Shown: positions 1-8,838, counted from the stretch's first letter. The stretch: 47,727 bases of DNA from Opitutus sp. GAS368 (GCA_945903465.1 CAMDOF010000041.1:1-47727), one strand, 5' to 3'. The notes: generated by a model not told the origin, from the letters alone. Translations and numbers: made by a program.

Positions 1-127
1 GACGGCGTGCTTCGCTCCCCCACCACCCACCCTCTAGCGCTCCCATGAAACAGCTTCTGTAAGTCGTTGGTGGGAAAAGAAAGCTGTTTCTTCAAGTCGG
101 GGCCAAAACTTGTTTTGGTGGGGAGGC
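1..127. repeat. Direct repeat copy 1 (about 127 nt)
   Basis: The first 35 bases are identical to 203-237. After a variable stretch, the blocks AGCTTCTGTAAGTCGTT (52-68) and the near-palindrome CCAAAACTTGTTTTGG with its flanks (102-127) return in the same order in copy 2. The CCAAAAC/GTTTTGG core can fold into a short hairpin. No coding frame is apparent. Related but more diverged sequences occur near 16162 and 25628. Confidence 0.85.
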
Positions 128-140
128 TCTCATGCTGCAG

Positions 141-190
141 GGGCGACAAGAGTGTCGCCCATCCGACGGACCGGCGACACTCCTGTCGCC
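141..190. repeat. Pair of small palindromes between the direct repeats
   Basis: Two hairpins with the same 7-bp arms lie close together. The first, 141-160, is an 8-bp perfect stem around AGAG. The second, 173-190, is a 7-bp perfect stem GGCGACA/TGTCGCC around CTCC. The loops are nearly complementary, so the two elements can also pair with each other. This layout resembles REP-type intergenic palindromes. That reading is inference; the inverted symmetry is directly visible. Confidence 0.75.
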
Positions 191-202
191 GATGGTGGCG
201 AC

Positions 203-324
203 GACGGCGTGCTTCGCTCCCCCACCACCCACCCTCTCGCTAAGAAATAGCTTCTGTAAGTCGTTTATGGGAAGATAAATATGTTTCTTCCCGTCGGTGC
301 CAAAACTTGTTTTGGTGGGGAGGC
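203..324. repeat. Direct repeat copy 2 (about 122 nt)
   Basis: Second copy of the element at 1-127. The first 35 bases are identical and the terminal block GCCAAAACTTGTTTTGGTGG plus GGAGGC at 299-324 is identical to copy 1. The middle has drifted and is about five bases shorter. Nothing else recognisable lies between here and the end of the first gene at 417. Confidence 0.85.
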
Positions 325-416
325 CGCTCAGTAACTGAGGTCGGCGTGACTCTCGGCTGAGACGTTCGGCCTCGCGGTGAGCCGCGGCGCTGCCGGCACG
401 AAGGGTCCCACGCGGT

Positions 417-1070
417 TCACTCCAACGCCCACACCTTCAAATTATCGAGGAGGATTTCCCGTCCGTCGGTGCCGCCGACCCGGAAAACCAATCCTGGCTT
501 CTTGACCTTAAAGTCTTTCGCAGTCGCCCGCAGGGTGGGTTTTCCGGCCACGCGCGCCACGACCGTTTCACCATTAACTTCCAGCGTCAGCGTGAACCAC
601 TCGCCCGGGGTGAACTTCGCCGCCGCCTTGGCGTGCACCACCGCTTGGGACTTCGGGTCGGCCTTATCCGGTTGCTCGGTGATGGTCCAACTCTCGGGTG
701 TGATAACGAGTGCGAAAAGATGGCCCTGCTTCTTCAACTCGCCGGCCGCCGGATCAAAGCCCAGGTGAAACATGGTCGCGCCGGAAAAATTGAAATCCAG
801 CTGGATCACGCAGTTTTTCAAAGGCAGTTGTTTCCGAAAGGCCCCGATGTGATGGTCGCTCGCGAGTTGGCTGGCGTGGAGGCGGCCTCCCGCGACGCCG
901 AGCTTCCCGGTATTTCTAGACCAACCTTTGGGCAACGTGGCGGCCTCAAAGCTTTCTTCGAGGAGGAGTGCGCCCCGCGTGCCCTCGATTGGCGCGGGGG
1001 TTGATCCAGAGATCGCTCGGGCGAAGAGAACCCCGGCGATGCCCACAACGGAACCAAGGGTGAGTTTCAT
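417..1070 (-). CDS. Secreted DUF1080/LamG-like protein, function unknown
   Basis: A 217-residue protein starting at an ATG with an N-terminal hydrophobic signal segment (about residues 1-23) ending near a small-residue cleavage region, so it is probably exported. The mature part reads as a single jelly-roll domain: an opening LLEESFEAATLPKGW typical of LamG/DUF1080-like folds, alternating beta-strand segments, and a closing strand GREILLDNLKVWALE, the usual last strand of such domains. These domains are abundant in Verrucomicrobiota and Planctomycetota and often bind or cleave sugars, but no catalytic signature is visible here. It lies 147 nt downstream of the TonB receptor on the same strand and could be cotranscribed. 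The substrate is unknown. Confidence 0.7.
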   Translation of the reverse strand: MKLTLGSVVGIAGVLFARAISGSTPAPIEGTRGALLLEESFEAATLPKGWSRNTGKLGVAGGRLHASQLASDHHIGAFRKQLPLKNCVIQLDFNFSGATMFHLGFDPAAGELKKQGHLFALVITPESWTITEQPDKADPKSQAVVHAKAAAKFTPGEWFTLTLEVNGETVVARVAGKPTLRATAKDFKVKKPGLVFRVGGTDGREILLDNLKVWALE

Positions 1071-1217
1071 ACTTCAAAGACGAAGCCGACCGGCCGAGGT
1101 GACCACCCAGCCCGGTTATTCTTAAAAGCGGTCAGCCTAAATCTCGCCGGCGGAGAAAGCCCAGGGCCGCCCGCCGAAGGAACGCCGCCGGAAGAGCCGA
1201 TCGCGGCAGCGCAGGCT

Positions 1218-4200
1218 TCAGAAGCGGCCACTGATGCCGAGGTTCACAAAGGCACCGTTGTCGTAGTCGCTCTGCAATCGATCGCGCATGACGTAGTACC
1301 ATTTTTGGTGCGCGTTGAACATATTCTGAAAATCAAGGTAGATCTCGAGCTTAGGCGAAAATACATAGCCGAGGTTAAGGTTGGCGGCGGTGCGTTCGAT
1401 TTTATAGCGGAGCCGTGATGCGTCGGTGGAGTAACCGACGAGATGTTCACCCGTATGGTTGACGAGCACGCGAGCGCGGAACTGGCGCCACGGCAAACTG
1501 AGACCGGCATTCGCGGTCGTGGGCACGAAATTAGGGACGAGGTGCGTCGTACGCGGTCCCGTCGTGCCGTAATCACCCTCGGTCGTGAGACGCGTGTAAT
1601 TGGCGAAGAAGCTCAGCTTACCCAGTGGGCCCGGAAGGAAGGTGAGTTGCTGTTGATAGCTGAGCTCGATGCCTTGGATCCGCGCGCGGCCAGCGTTGAG
1701 ATCGGTGATCAGATTATAGCCCCCATAGCTGCCGCCGTAGCCGTTGCTCGTGCCGTTTGGCACGGTCTGGCCTCCGAGAGAGACGATGAAATCATTCAGA
1801 TCTTTCCGAAAGACCCCGACTGAAAAAGCCCCCACGGGTTCGAAATAATATTCGAGAGTGAAGTCGATATTCTCCGCGAACTGGGGCTTGAGCGCCGGAT
1901 TGCCGACCGTGAGGGTTTGCGTCTGGTCGTTCACGTCTTCCCGTGGCACGAGGTTGGTGAAGGGCGGACGCCCAATGCTGTTCGACCAGTTGGCGCGAGC
2001 GAGCAAGGTGCGGGAGAAATGATACGTCAAATAGGCTCCGGGAAATGTTTGTTGATACCGGCCGGTTATACTCCGTGGGTTATTATAGTCGGCGCGCGCT
2101 CGGAGCGTGGGGTCGGGAATCGTGGCGGCGGTTGCGAGCGTGCGCGCCCGCACAAAGCCCTCGCCGGCGACGGTGGTCTCCTCGAAACGCAGTCCGGCGC
2201 TCGCGCGCAGTTGGGCCCAGCGCGTCGCGCCCATGACGTAGGCTGAAGCGACGTCCTCAGTGACCTGACGCGTGCCAATAAATTTTCTGGATTCATCGTA
2301 GTACGGATCGGTCAGCCATTGCGTCGGATTCTTTTTAACGTGCTCGGCGACGTATCCGATATGCGTATAGGGAATGGCGCCATTTCGCGCGGTTTCGGTG
2401 GTCTGGACGCCATTGAAGAGGAAGACGCTGAGGTCGTCGTCGTTACGCCCGGTCGCGGGATTCAGGCCGAGCCGCCCGTCTGGTCCGACGTATTGCCAGC
2501 GGCGATCGCCACCGACTTCCTGCGCTTGCTGGCGCCGGAATCGGGCGCCCGCTTTTATCGTGGTGGTTCCGCTGGAGTCGAAGGCGTAGCGCGCATTGGC
2601 AGAAATGCTTTCGAGGATGCCATTTCGCTCGTTATCTCGTTTATTGAGTTCGCTGTTCGTGTAGTTTTTTAGATCAAAAATACTGGGTCCGCCGGTTTGG
2701 GTGAAGAGTGGTTTCGCGGGATCAGCCGTTTTATCGAGGGTCCAACCTACGCCGGTGAGCCAGGTGCGAAAGTAGCCGCCAGAGCCGACGCGCGGGCTAT
2801 TCTGGCCGTCGTTTTGGCGGACGAGACTCTCGGAGTAGGCGGCGTCATAATCGAGGGTGAGCCGCGCAAAGGTATGTTCGGCCCCCGCGTGCAACTGCCG
2901 CTGGGAATCTTCGAAACGGTTGCCGTCGGACTGGAGCTCAAAGGTTGATGCCGCCACGGGGCGGACGCGCGTGATGGCGTCGGTGAAGTCGCCCAGGATG
3001 GCATTCGTGCCGGTGGGCTGCCCGGCGCTGTTCAGGGGAGCCACGGTGCGCGCGGTAAAGGCGCGGGTGCGCAAATACTCGAATGACCGCTCATGCGCGT
3101 CGTTATAAATGCTGTTCAAGAAGACGCGGAAAGTGGGGTTAAAGCGGTAGTCGATCTTCAAGGTGGCGCTCTTGTTTTGCCGACTGTTGTAGAGATCCGC
3201 GGAGCGGTAATCCCAAACGTAGGCGGGCCGCGTCGTGACATAAGCGTAGTCCTCGGTCATCTGGTAGCCGGTGGTGGCGTTCTCGCTGTAAAACATGCTG
3301 AAGGTAACGCCGAGGTTGCGGTCGCCCCCGAAGGCATCGAAGACCTCTTGGTAGCTGAACGAACTCATGGGATGGTTCGAATGATTCCGCGTCGCGGGAT
3401 TGTGGGCGTAAAAGGGCGGCGCCCATTTCGCGCCGAGGCGATAAATCATCCGCCGTTTTTCCTTCATGCTGAGGGGTGAACGAGTTTTCATGTTGATGTT
3501 CCCTCCGAGGGAATCGGCATCCATGTCCGGCGTCGCCGCCTTGGTCACCTCGATGGTGTCGAAAAACGCTCCGGGAATACTATTGGTCCGGAAATTCCGC
3601 CCCATTCCGCCGGAGCTGGCCATCTTGTTGCCGTCGATGGTGACGGAGTTAAGCGTGTGGTTGGTGCCGCGGACCATGACTTCGCTGACGACGCCCTCCC
3701 CGTTCAGCGAACCGGCGATACCGGGCAGGCGGATCAGGAGTTCGCCCGCCTCGCTGTTTGAAAGATTTCCATACGCATCAAGCGCGACGACGCTTTTTAC
3801 GCTGGCGGCGTTGCGCTGGGCGGTGAGCGCGGCGGCGTTGCCCTCGCGTTCGCCGACGACGCTAAATTTATCGAGCCGATAAATCTCGGCGCTTAGTTCG
3901 AACGTCACTTTGGCCGGTGTGCCTGGTTCGACGCGGATGGCGCGTTCTTCGCGATTGAGTCCGATGTAGGCGACGTGGAGCGAGTGAGTGCCGGCGGGCA
4001 GCTGGGTAAATGTGAAGCGGCCGAGATTGTCGGTGAGAGTCCGTCGAGAAAGAGCGGGGATTTCGACGGTAGCGCCCTCGAGCAGGGCGCGGGTGGCGCT
4101 GTTGCTGACCTGGCCGGTGATGCGAGTTTCCAAAGATTCGGTTGAGGGCGAAGATTGGGCGGAGGCGAGCAGGAGGCCGAAGGTGAGCGTGATGAAAGCA

Positions 4201-4223
4201 GCTGTGAGCGAGGGGCTAGTCAT
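1218..4223 (-). CDS. TonB-dependent receptor with carboxypeptidase-regulatory-like N-domain
   Basis: A 1001-residue outer-membrane receptor for energised import of a large ligand. A signal peptide (about 1-24) is followed by a carboxypeptidase-regulatory-like beta-sandwich (about 32-115, with LEGATVEIPALSRRTLTDN), a plug domain (about 130-250, with the phrases LIRLPGIAG, VMVRGTNHTLNSVTIDG and PDMDADSLGGNINMKTRS), and a long beta-barrel ending in the aromatic residue expected for Bam insertion (GISGRF). This architecture is common in Opitutaceae, where such receptors occur without a SusD partner; none is seen here either. The ligand cannot be told from sequence. It lies 180 nt downstream of the CoA-transferase on the same strand, separated by short GC-rich repeats. 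Confidence 0.95.
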   Translation of the reverse strand: MTSPSLTAAFITLTFGLLLASAQSSPSTESLETRITGQVSNSATRALLEGATVEIPALSRRTLTDNLGRFTFTQLPAGTHSLHVAYIGLNREERAIRVEPGTPAKVTFELSAEIYRLDKFSVVGEREGNAAALTAQRNAASVKSVVALDAYGNLSNSEAGELLIRLPGIAGSLNGEGVVSEVMVRGTNHTLNSVTIDGNKMASSGGMGRNFRTNSIPGAFFDTIEVTKAATPDMDADSLGGNINMKTRSPLSMKEKRRMIYRLGAKWAPPFYAHNPATRNHSNHPMSSFSYQEVFDAFGGDRNLGVTFSMFYSENATTGYQMTEDYAYVTTRPAYVWDYRSADLYNSRQNKSATLKIDYRFNPTFRVFLNSIYNDAHERSFEYLRTRAFTARTVAPLNSAGQPTGTNAILGDFTDAITRVRPVAASTFELQSDGNRFEDSQRQLHAGAEHTFARLTLDYDAAYSESLVRQNDGQNSPRVGSGGYFRTWLTGVGWTLDKTADPAKPLFTQTGGPSIFDLKNYTNSELNKRDNERNGILESISANARYAFDSSGTTTIKAGARFRRQQAQEVGGDRRWQYVGPDGRLGLNPATGRNDDDLSVFLFNGVQTTETARNGAIPYTHIGYVAEHVKKNPTQWLTDPYYDESRKFIGTRQVTEDVASAYVMGATRWAQLRASAGLRFEETTVAGEGFVRARTLATAATIPDPTLRARADYNNPRSITGRYQQTFPGAYLTYHFSRTLLARANWSNSIGRPPFTNLVPREDVNDQTQTLTVGNPALKPQFAENIDFTLEYYFEPVGAFSVGVFRKDLNDFIVSLGGQTVPNGTSNGYGGSYGGYNLITDLNAGRARIQGIELSYQQQLTFLPGPLGKLSFFANYTRLTTEGDYGTTGPRTTHLVPNFVPTTANAGLSLPWRQFRARVLVNHTGEHLVGYSTDASRLRYKIERTAANLNLGYVFSPKLEIYLDFQNMFNAHQKWYYVMRDRLQSDYDNGAFVNLGISGRF

Positions 4224-4342
4224 GAGGTGGGGTAGAGCGCGGATCGTCGACGGCGGCGGTGGCCGTCACTTGGGAGCAGGATGGAGAAAGGTGTGTGCGT
4301 GTCACTCCGATCATTTGGCGCCCATCTTCAGGTTTCTCTGAC

Positions 4343-4388
4343 GAGGAGCGCGGGAGCCGAGGAGCGCGGGGGCCGAGGAGCGCGCCGG
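4343..4388. repeat. Tandem repeat, 16-bp unit, about 3 copies
   Basis: The unit GAGGAGCGCGGGAGCC is repeated at 4343-4358 and 4359-4374 with one difference, then partly at 4375-4388. It sits between the stop of the CoA-transferase (4404) and the start of the TonB receptor (4223), on what would be the receptor's leader if the two are cotranscribed. A regulatory role is possible but not shown. Confidence 0.7.
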
Positions 4389-4403
4389 CGGTCGGGCGGG
4401 CGC

Positions 4404-5600
4404 TTAGGGGATCGCGCCGGCGCTCCGCAGCAGGCCGATGGCCGCCTGATCGTAGCCCAGCTCGCGGAGAATCTCGACGGTGTGTTCACCGAGCGCGGGG
4501 GCGCACTGGCGTGGTACCGGCGGAGTCCCGTGCAGGCGCACCGGGGTGCCGGGCAAGCGCAGGCGACCGGCCGCGCCGTGATCCATCTCGATGACCATGC
4601 CATTGGCCTGCAACTGGGCGTCGGCGGCCGCCTCCTCAATGGTATTTATTTTCGCGCAGAAGACGCCTTTCGGCTCAAGCTCGACCAGCCATTGTGCAGT
4701 GGTCTTCGTGCGAAAGCGCCCGGCGAGGAGAGCGTTCAGCGCGCGGCCATTTTCCTTTTGCAGGGCGTGCGTTGAGAAGCGCGCCTCCTGCGAGAGATCA
4801 CCCAGCTCGATCGCCGTCGAGATATCGCGCACGGAGTTATCGGAGAAGACGGGGGAAATTTCAATGTACCCGTCAAGAGTAGCGAAGGATTTGTCGACGA
4901 TCGACTCGTTCGCGCTGACTCCGGAGGTGGCCGTGACGCGCGCCGCGTTCATCGCCGCTGGTCCCTCCCAAGAGTGGGCGTGAAACGCCACGCTGAGCAG
5001 GTCGGTCGTCACGCGTTGGCCTTGCCCCGTGCGATGGCGGGCGAGGAGTGCCATCAGAATACCCTGCATCAGCATGAGGCCAGCCGGATAATCAGCGGAA
5101 ATACCTGCGGGGAACGGCGGCTTGGCGGGATCGGGTTGAGTGAACCAACCGGCCTCGGCGCGCGCCATCAGATCGTGGCCCCCGCGGGCGCGATCCGCGG
5201 AGGGCCCGTGATCGCCCCAGCCGCCCGAAGAAGCATAGATTAACCGGGGAAACGGGGCGGCCAGGTCGTCGTAGCCGAGGTTCAATTTTTCCATGACGCC
5301 TGCGCGGAAATTATGCACGAGGACATCGGCGGTGGCGATGAGGGCGCGGATCGCCTGCTGGCCGGGCGCGCTCTTCGCGTTCACGGCAAACGCCCGCTTA
5401 TTGCGATTGAGACCAGCGTAGGGGAGGCTGACGTCATGAACGAAGGGCCCCCAGCGGCGGCTCCAATCGCCCGCGTCAGGACGTTCCACTTTGATTACAT
5501 CGGCGCCGTAGTCGGCGAGAATCTGCGTGCCGACCGGGCCTTGATAAACGTGGCTGAAATCAACGATGCGGATACCAGAAAGAGCGGAGAGAGTAGACAT
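4404..5600 (-). CDS. Class III (CaiB/BaiF family) CoA-transferase
   Basis: A 398-residue protein of the formyl-CoA/carnitine CoA-transferase family, which moves CoA between carboxylic acids through an enzyme-bound aspartyl anhydride. The N-terminal phrase GIRIVDFSHVYQGPVGTQILADYGAD followed by VIKVERPD is diagnostic. The conserved block ASSGGWGDHGPSADRARGGHD holds the likely catalytic Asp, just before the MARAEAGW stretch. Length is normal for the family (about 400). No signal peptide, so cytosolic. It is transcribed divergently from the dipeptide epimerase across 160 nt. The actual acyl donor and acceptor cannot be deduced. Confidence 0.92.
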   Translation of the reverse strand: MSTLSALSGIRIVDFSHVYQGPVGTQILADYGADVIKVERPDAGDWSRRWGPFVHDVSLPYAGLNRNKRAFAVNAKSAPGQQAIRALIATADVLVHNFRAGVMEKLNLGYDDLAAPFPRLIYASSGGWGDHGPSADRARGGHDLMARAEAGWFTQPDPAKPPFPAGISADYPAGLMLMQGILMALLARHRTGQGQRVTTDLLSVAFHAHSWEGPAAMNAARVTATSGVSANESIVDKSFATLDGYIEISPVFSDNSVRDISTAIELGDLSQEARFSTHALQKENGRALNALLAGRFRTKTTAQWLVELEPKGVFCAKINTIEEAAADAQLQANGMVIEMDHGAAGRLRLPGTPVRLHGTPPVPRQCAPALGEHTVEILRELGYDQAAIGLLRSAGAIP

Positions 5601-5727
5601 CGGGGAAAGCTCGTGAGAGCCGTGCTAGACCGGACTTTTGTCAATCCAAAGGTGGCGGGGCGCGCACTCCTGCTGGGGCCGACGGGCGCGCGACGGTTAA
5701 CCCGAATACCGGGTTGCAACGGTGGCG

Positions 5728-5742
5728 ATCCGTGTAATCCGT
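5728..5742 (+). repeat. ATCCGT tandem motif just upstream of epimerase
   Basis: ATCCGT-GTA-ATCCGT lies 18 nt before the GTG start of the epimerase, in the divergent intergenic region. It may be a small dispersed repeat or a regulator half-site pair. No second full copy is evident in the window. Confidence 0.35.
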
Positions 5743-5760
5743 CGTGGGTAATTTCCGGCC

Positions 5761-6786
5761 GTGAATCTTCGTTTCCAACCTTACACCCTCGAACTCAAGC
5801 ATGCGTTTGGCCTGGCCGCCAGCACGCGCACGACGACGCCCGCCATGCTGGTCGAGGTGGAAGTCGACGGCGTGATTGGCTACGGTGAAGCGGCGATGCC
5901 ACCGTATTTGGGCGAGAGCCAAGCGACCGCGGCGGTTTTTCTGGAGAGGGCGCGCGACTTTTTGGCCGGGTGCGCGGATCCCTTTCAGCTCGAGGAAATT
6001 ATTCCCGCCATCGATGCGCTGGCGCTGGGCAATCCCGCCGCGAAGGCGGCGATCGATATCGCTCTGCACGATTGGATCGGAAAACGCCTTGGTGTGGCCT
6101 GGCATCGCTTGTGGGGTCTCGACCCGGCCAAGGCGCCGGTGACGTCATTTACGATCGGCATCGATACGGCGGAAATGGTCCGGAAGAAAACGCTGGAGGC
6201 GTCGATTTATAAGATACTCAAAGTGAAGCTGGGGCGCGATGCCGAGAGCGACCGGATGATGATCAGGACGATCCGCGAAGTGACTGATCAACCGATTACG
6301 ATCGACGCCAATCAGGGTTGGAAAAATCGTGACGACGCCTGCCGAATGATTGAGTGGTGCGCGGCTCGGCAGGTGTTGTTGATCGAGCAGCCGATGCCGA
6401 AGGCTCAGGTGGATGATACGGCGTGGTTGCGGGCGCGCAGTCCGCTTCCCCTGATTGCGGATGAAAGCGTGCAACGGCTCGCGGATATCAAGCAGGCTCA
6501 TGGGGTCTTTGATGGTGTGAACATCAAGTTGATGAAATGCACGGGCCTGCGGGAGGCGCACCGCATGATTCTCCTCGCCCGCGCCCTCGACTTGAAGGTG
6601 ATGCTTGGCTGCATGACGGAAACCTCCTGTGCAATTTCCGCGGCGGCCCAATTATCTCCGCTCGTCGACTGGGCGGATCTCGACGGGGCGGTGTTGATTA
6701 AAAACGATTGCTTCGAAGGCGTGTTGATCGTCGAGGGGAGGTTGACGCTGCCAGCCTGGCCGGGGATTGGGGTGCGTAAGCGCTAA
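5761..6786 (+). CDS. Dipeptide epimerase (L-Ala-D/L-Glu epimerase type), enolase superfamily
   Basis: A 341-residue enolase-superfamily enzyme, muconate-lactonizing subgroup, probably epimerising L-Ala-D/L-Glu dipeptides from murein recycling. All superfamily residues are visible: the base motif KVK (Lys154/Lys156), metal ligands Asp182 (IDANQGW), Glu209 (LLIEQPMP) and Asp234 (IADES), and the second base Lys256 (VNIKLMK). The C-terminal phrases CMTETS and DLDG are typical of dipeptide epimerases. The start is GTG; no ATG lies upstream in frame, and the N-terminus LRFQPYTLELKHAF fits the family's first strand. The stop overlaps the end of the convergent Tat-exported gene by 4 nt. Confidence 0.9.
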   Translation: MNLRFQPYTLELKHAFGLAASTRTTTPAMLVEVEVDGVIGYGEAAMPPYLGESQATAAVFLERARDFLAGCADPFQLEEIIPAIDALALGNPAAKAAIDIALHDWIGKRLGVAWHRLWGLDPAKAPVTSFTIGIDTAEMVRKKTLEASIYKILKVKLGRDAESDRMMIRTIREVTDQPITIDANQGWKNRDDACRMIEWCAARQVLLIEQPMPKAQVDDTAWLRARSPLPLIADESVQRLADIKQAHGVFDGVNIKLMKCTGLREAHRMILLARALDLKVMLGCMTETSCAISAAAQLSPLVDWADLDGAVLIKNDCFEGVLIVEGRLTLPAWPGIGVRKR

Positions 6787-8318
6787 GGGCCGATGGCGCG
6801 GTTCAAGAGGTTGCGGGTGATTTGTTGGACGCGCCCATCCGGTCCGTTGGGCCGCGACCAATGGGACCACGGCACCATGTGGCCGGGCGGCGAAGCCAGG
6901 CCCTGGGCCCAAAAGATCGTCGCCGCGTTAAAGACGAAATTATTTTTAGGCCCGGGGAAAATCGTCGCAGTGTAGCGACTGGGAGTGACGCCGCTCGCCC
7001 AGACCAAACCCTCGGCGACCACCTCAAGCCCAGGTATGTTGGCGGGGGCGCCATGGTGTTCCCAGCCGACCAAGCCGGGAATGTGATCCCCTTTTTTCAT
7101 ACCGGTCCCATTAAAGATCCAGTGGTCGGGCTGGGTGCAGGTCCAGTCACCGCCCCCGTTGAAGGGAACCACGGTGCGGGCGCCGATGATTGCGCTCTCG
7201 TCGGGACCGGCCCGCTGGTAGTCATTTGAGAAGACGGCGCGCACCTTCTCAATTTCAGAGTCGGTGAGGCCGGCGAAGTGGCCGACGCGCTCAATCGTGC
7301 GGCAGGGGCGACCGTCGGTCGAAGGGGCAAAGGGGCTGACTACGAAGACGGAATTGCCGCACAACCATAAGACATTCACGCCGGCGGCGATGGCTTGTTC
7401 GACGGCGGTGTATTGCGCGGGATCCCAGTACTCGTCGTGCCCTACGCTCAGGAACGCCTTGGCGCGGGTGAGTTGCGCCGCGTCGAGGCAGTCGCTGTTG
7501 GAGCAATAGGTGACGTCGTAACCGTATTGCTCTAGCCAATACGCGAGCGGAAACTCGAAACAGAGCCATTCGCCGGAGCCGAGTGACTGGGGGTTTTCGT
7601 AAATCTGCGCATATTTTCCATAGGGGCGGTCGAAGCTGACGGCGACGCCGCGGACCTGGGAGCCGCGCGGATCAGTGTAGAGCGAGGTATTTTCGGGCCA
7701 TTTGTTGTAGGCCTGCCAAGTGTTATCACTGCACTGGAGGAGGAGATCGGCGCGGCGGAGGTCGCGTACAATGAAGACCACGTAGTTTTGCCAGTAGGGT
7801 TGGCCGGCGGTGGCGGGCAGCGTGGTGAGCCGGCCGAGGTAGACGCCACTGGGCCAGTCGGTGGGAATTTTCAGGGTTGTCGTCCGCGCCCACGTGCAGG
7901 CCACGAGCCGCTTGGCGCCGGGGTTGGGGATCGGCTGGGGTTGGCCTTCGAAAGGACCGAGGGTCGTCAGCAGACGAGCGCCGCAGCCACCGTAGTAGCC
8001 GGTGCGAAAAATTTCTAATTTGAAACGGGCCGCGGGTGCGGTGCTGACGAAGATGTCGAGTGATTCCCCGGCGAGGACGGATTGTCTCGAGCAGTAGCCC
8101 TCGACCGCGGGAGCCCGCACGCCCTGCGCCTTGCTGAGGCGGACGCGGTTGAGTTGCCAATCGGTGGTGCCGGGGCGGCGATTTTCGTCGGCGATGAGTG
8201 AGGAGCGGTGGGGGGCGCTGGCGGCTTGGCTGGCGGTAAAACCGCTGGCGAGGGCGGTGGCCGCGGCGGTTTTGATAAATTGGCGGCGGTCGAGATCGCG
8301 AGAGTCGGGCGAATGCAT
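6783..8318 (-). CDS. Tat-exported N,N-dimethylformamidase beta-subunit-like protein
   Basis: A 511-residue protein with a clear twin-arginine signal: DRRQFIKTAAATALASGFTA at about residues 9-28, implying export in folded form, often with a cofactor. The body resembles the C-terminal part of the large (beta) subunit of N,N-dimethylformamidase, an iron amidohydrolase: early strands with EIFRTGYYGG, then ADLLLQCSDNTWQAYN, a segment YGYDVTYCSNSDCLD, and LSVGHDEYWD, which holds candidate metal-binding Tyr/Glu/His residues. Homologues in soil and aquatic bacteria are annotated only by this similarity and their substrates are unknown. It is convergent with the epimerase. A 15-bp minisatellite lies 116 nt upstream of the start. 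Confidence 0.82.
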   Translation of the reverse strand: MHSPDSRDLDRRQFIKTAAATALASGFTASQAASAPHRSSLIADENRRPGTTDWQLNRVRLSKAQGVRAPAVEGYCSRQSVLAGESLDIFVSTAPAARFKLEIFRTGYYGGCGARLLTTLGPFEGQPQPIPNPGAKRLVACTWARTTTLKIPTDWPSGVYLGRLTTLPATAGQPYWQNYVVFIVRDLRRADLLLQCSDNTWQAYNKWPENTSLYTDPRGSQVRGVAVSFDRPYGKYAQIYENPQSLGSGEWLCFEFPLAYWLEQYGYDVTYCSNSDCLDAAQLTRAKAFLSVGHDEYWDPAQYTAVEQAIAAGVNVLWLCGNSVFVVSPFAPSTDGRPCRTIERVGHFAGLTDSEIEKVRAVFSNDYQRAGPDESAIIGARTVVPFNGGGDWTCTQPDHWIFNGTGMKKGDHIPGLVGWEHHGAPANIPGLEVVAEGLVWASGVTPSRYTATIFPGPKNNFVFNAATIFWAQGLASPPGHMVPWSHWSRPNGPDGRVQQITRNLLNRAIGP

Positions 8319-8433
8319 GGCGAGGGAGGGGAGTGGGGATCGGAAAGGAGGAGCTGACGGGGAGAGGGCGAAAAAGGAAGCGTGGCGACGAGCAGCGAGG
8401 GAAGTTGCCGAAAGAGAAGTCGTGCGGCGAGCC

Positions 8434-8508
8434 GAGAATGACTGAAACGAGAATGACTGAAACGAGAATGACTCGAAGGGGAATGACTGGAAGGTGAATG
8501 AATGGAAC
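8434..8508. repeat. Minisatellite, 15-bp unit, 5 copies
   Basis: Five head-to-tail units of 15 bp: GAGAATGACTGAAAC twice exactly (8434-8448, 8449-8463), then three units with substitutions (8464-8478, 8479-8493, 8494-8508). It lies in the 444-nt gap between the Tat-exported gene and the tRNA. The unit length is a multiple of three, and the minus strand reads as SHS-rich peptide, but no convincing start or family supports translation. The rest of the gap (8319-8433, 8509-8762) shows no recognisable feature. Confidence 0.85.
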
Positions 8509-8762
8509 GGTCGAGAGATTGATAAAGAGGGAGGCGTCGCGGCGGCGGCCTGAGCAAGGGTGTGTGGGTGGGCGAGATCGCCCTGCGGGTTGAGTGGACG
8601 GGAGCCGAGGAAGTGGGCGCGCGCTCGTCGAGAGCGGGTTGAGGTGGGTCGAGCGGGAGGTGGCGAGAGGTACGAGGCGAGTAGGCCGACGGGTAAAGGA
8701 TTCTATTGCGGGACAATTGACTCCGGGCGCCGAACTGGAAAAATGGGAGGTGACAATGTGCT

Positions 8763-8838
8763 GGGCCTATAGCTCAACGGTTAGAGCAGAGGACTCATAA
8801 TCCTTTGGTTCAGGGTTCAAATCCCTGTGGGCCCACCA
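8763..8838 (+). tRNA. tRNA with CAT anticodon (Met elongator or Ile2)
   Basis: A 76-nt cloverleaf including an encoded CCA. The acceptor stem GGGCCTA pairs with TGGGCCC (one G-T). The D-arm is GCTC/GAGC. The anticodon stem GAGGA/TCCTT surrounds loop CTCATAA with anticodon CAT. The T-arm CAGGG/CCCTG surrounds TTCAAAT. CAT is shared by elongator tRNA-Met and the lysidine-modified tRNA-Ile that reads AUA. The GGACTCATAATCC arm resembles many Ile2 genes, but the sequence alone does not settle it. Its 3' side borders the accessory strip that starts at 8962. Confidence 0.97.

Noticed and set aside
8434..8508. CRISPR-like array
   Set aside because: Units are directly adjacent with no spacers and are only 15 bp; no cas genes are present.
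8015..8716. Minus-strand frame of 233 codons with SHSRF/SHSPS repeats
   Set aside because: Overlaps the 5' end of the Tat-exported gene and owes its repeats to the 15-bp minisatellite; no family or start signal.
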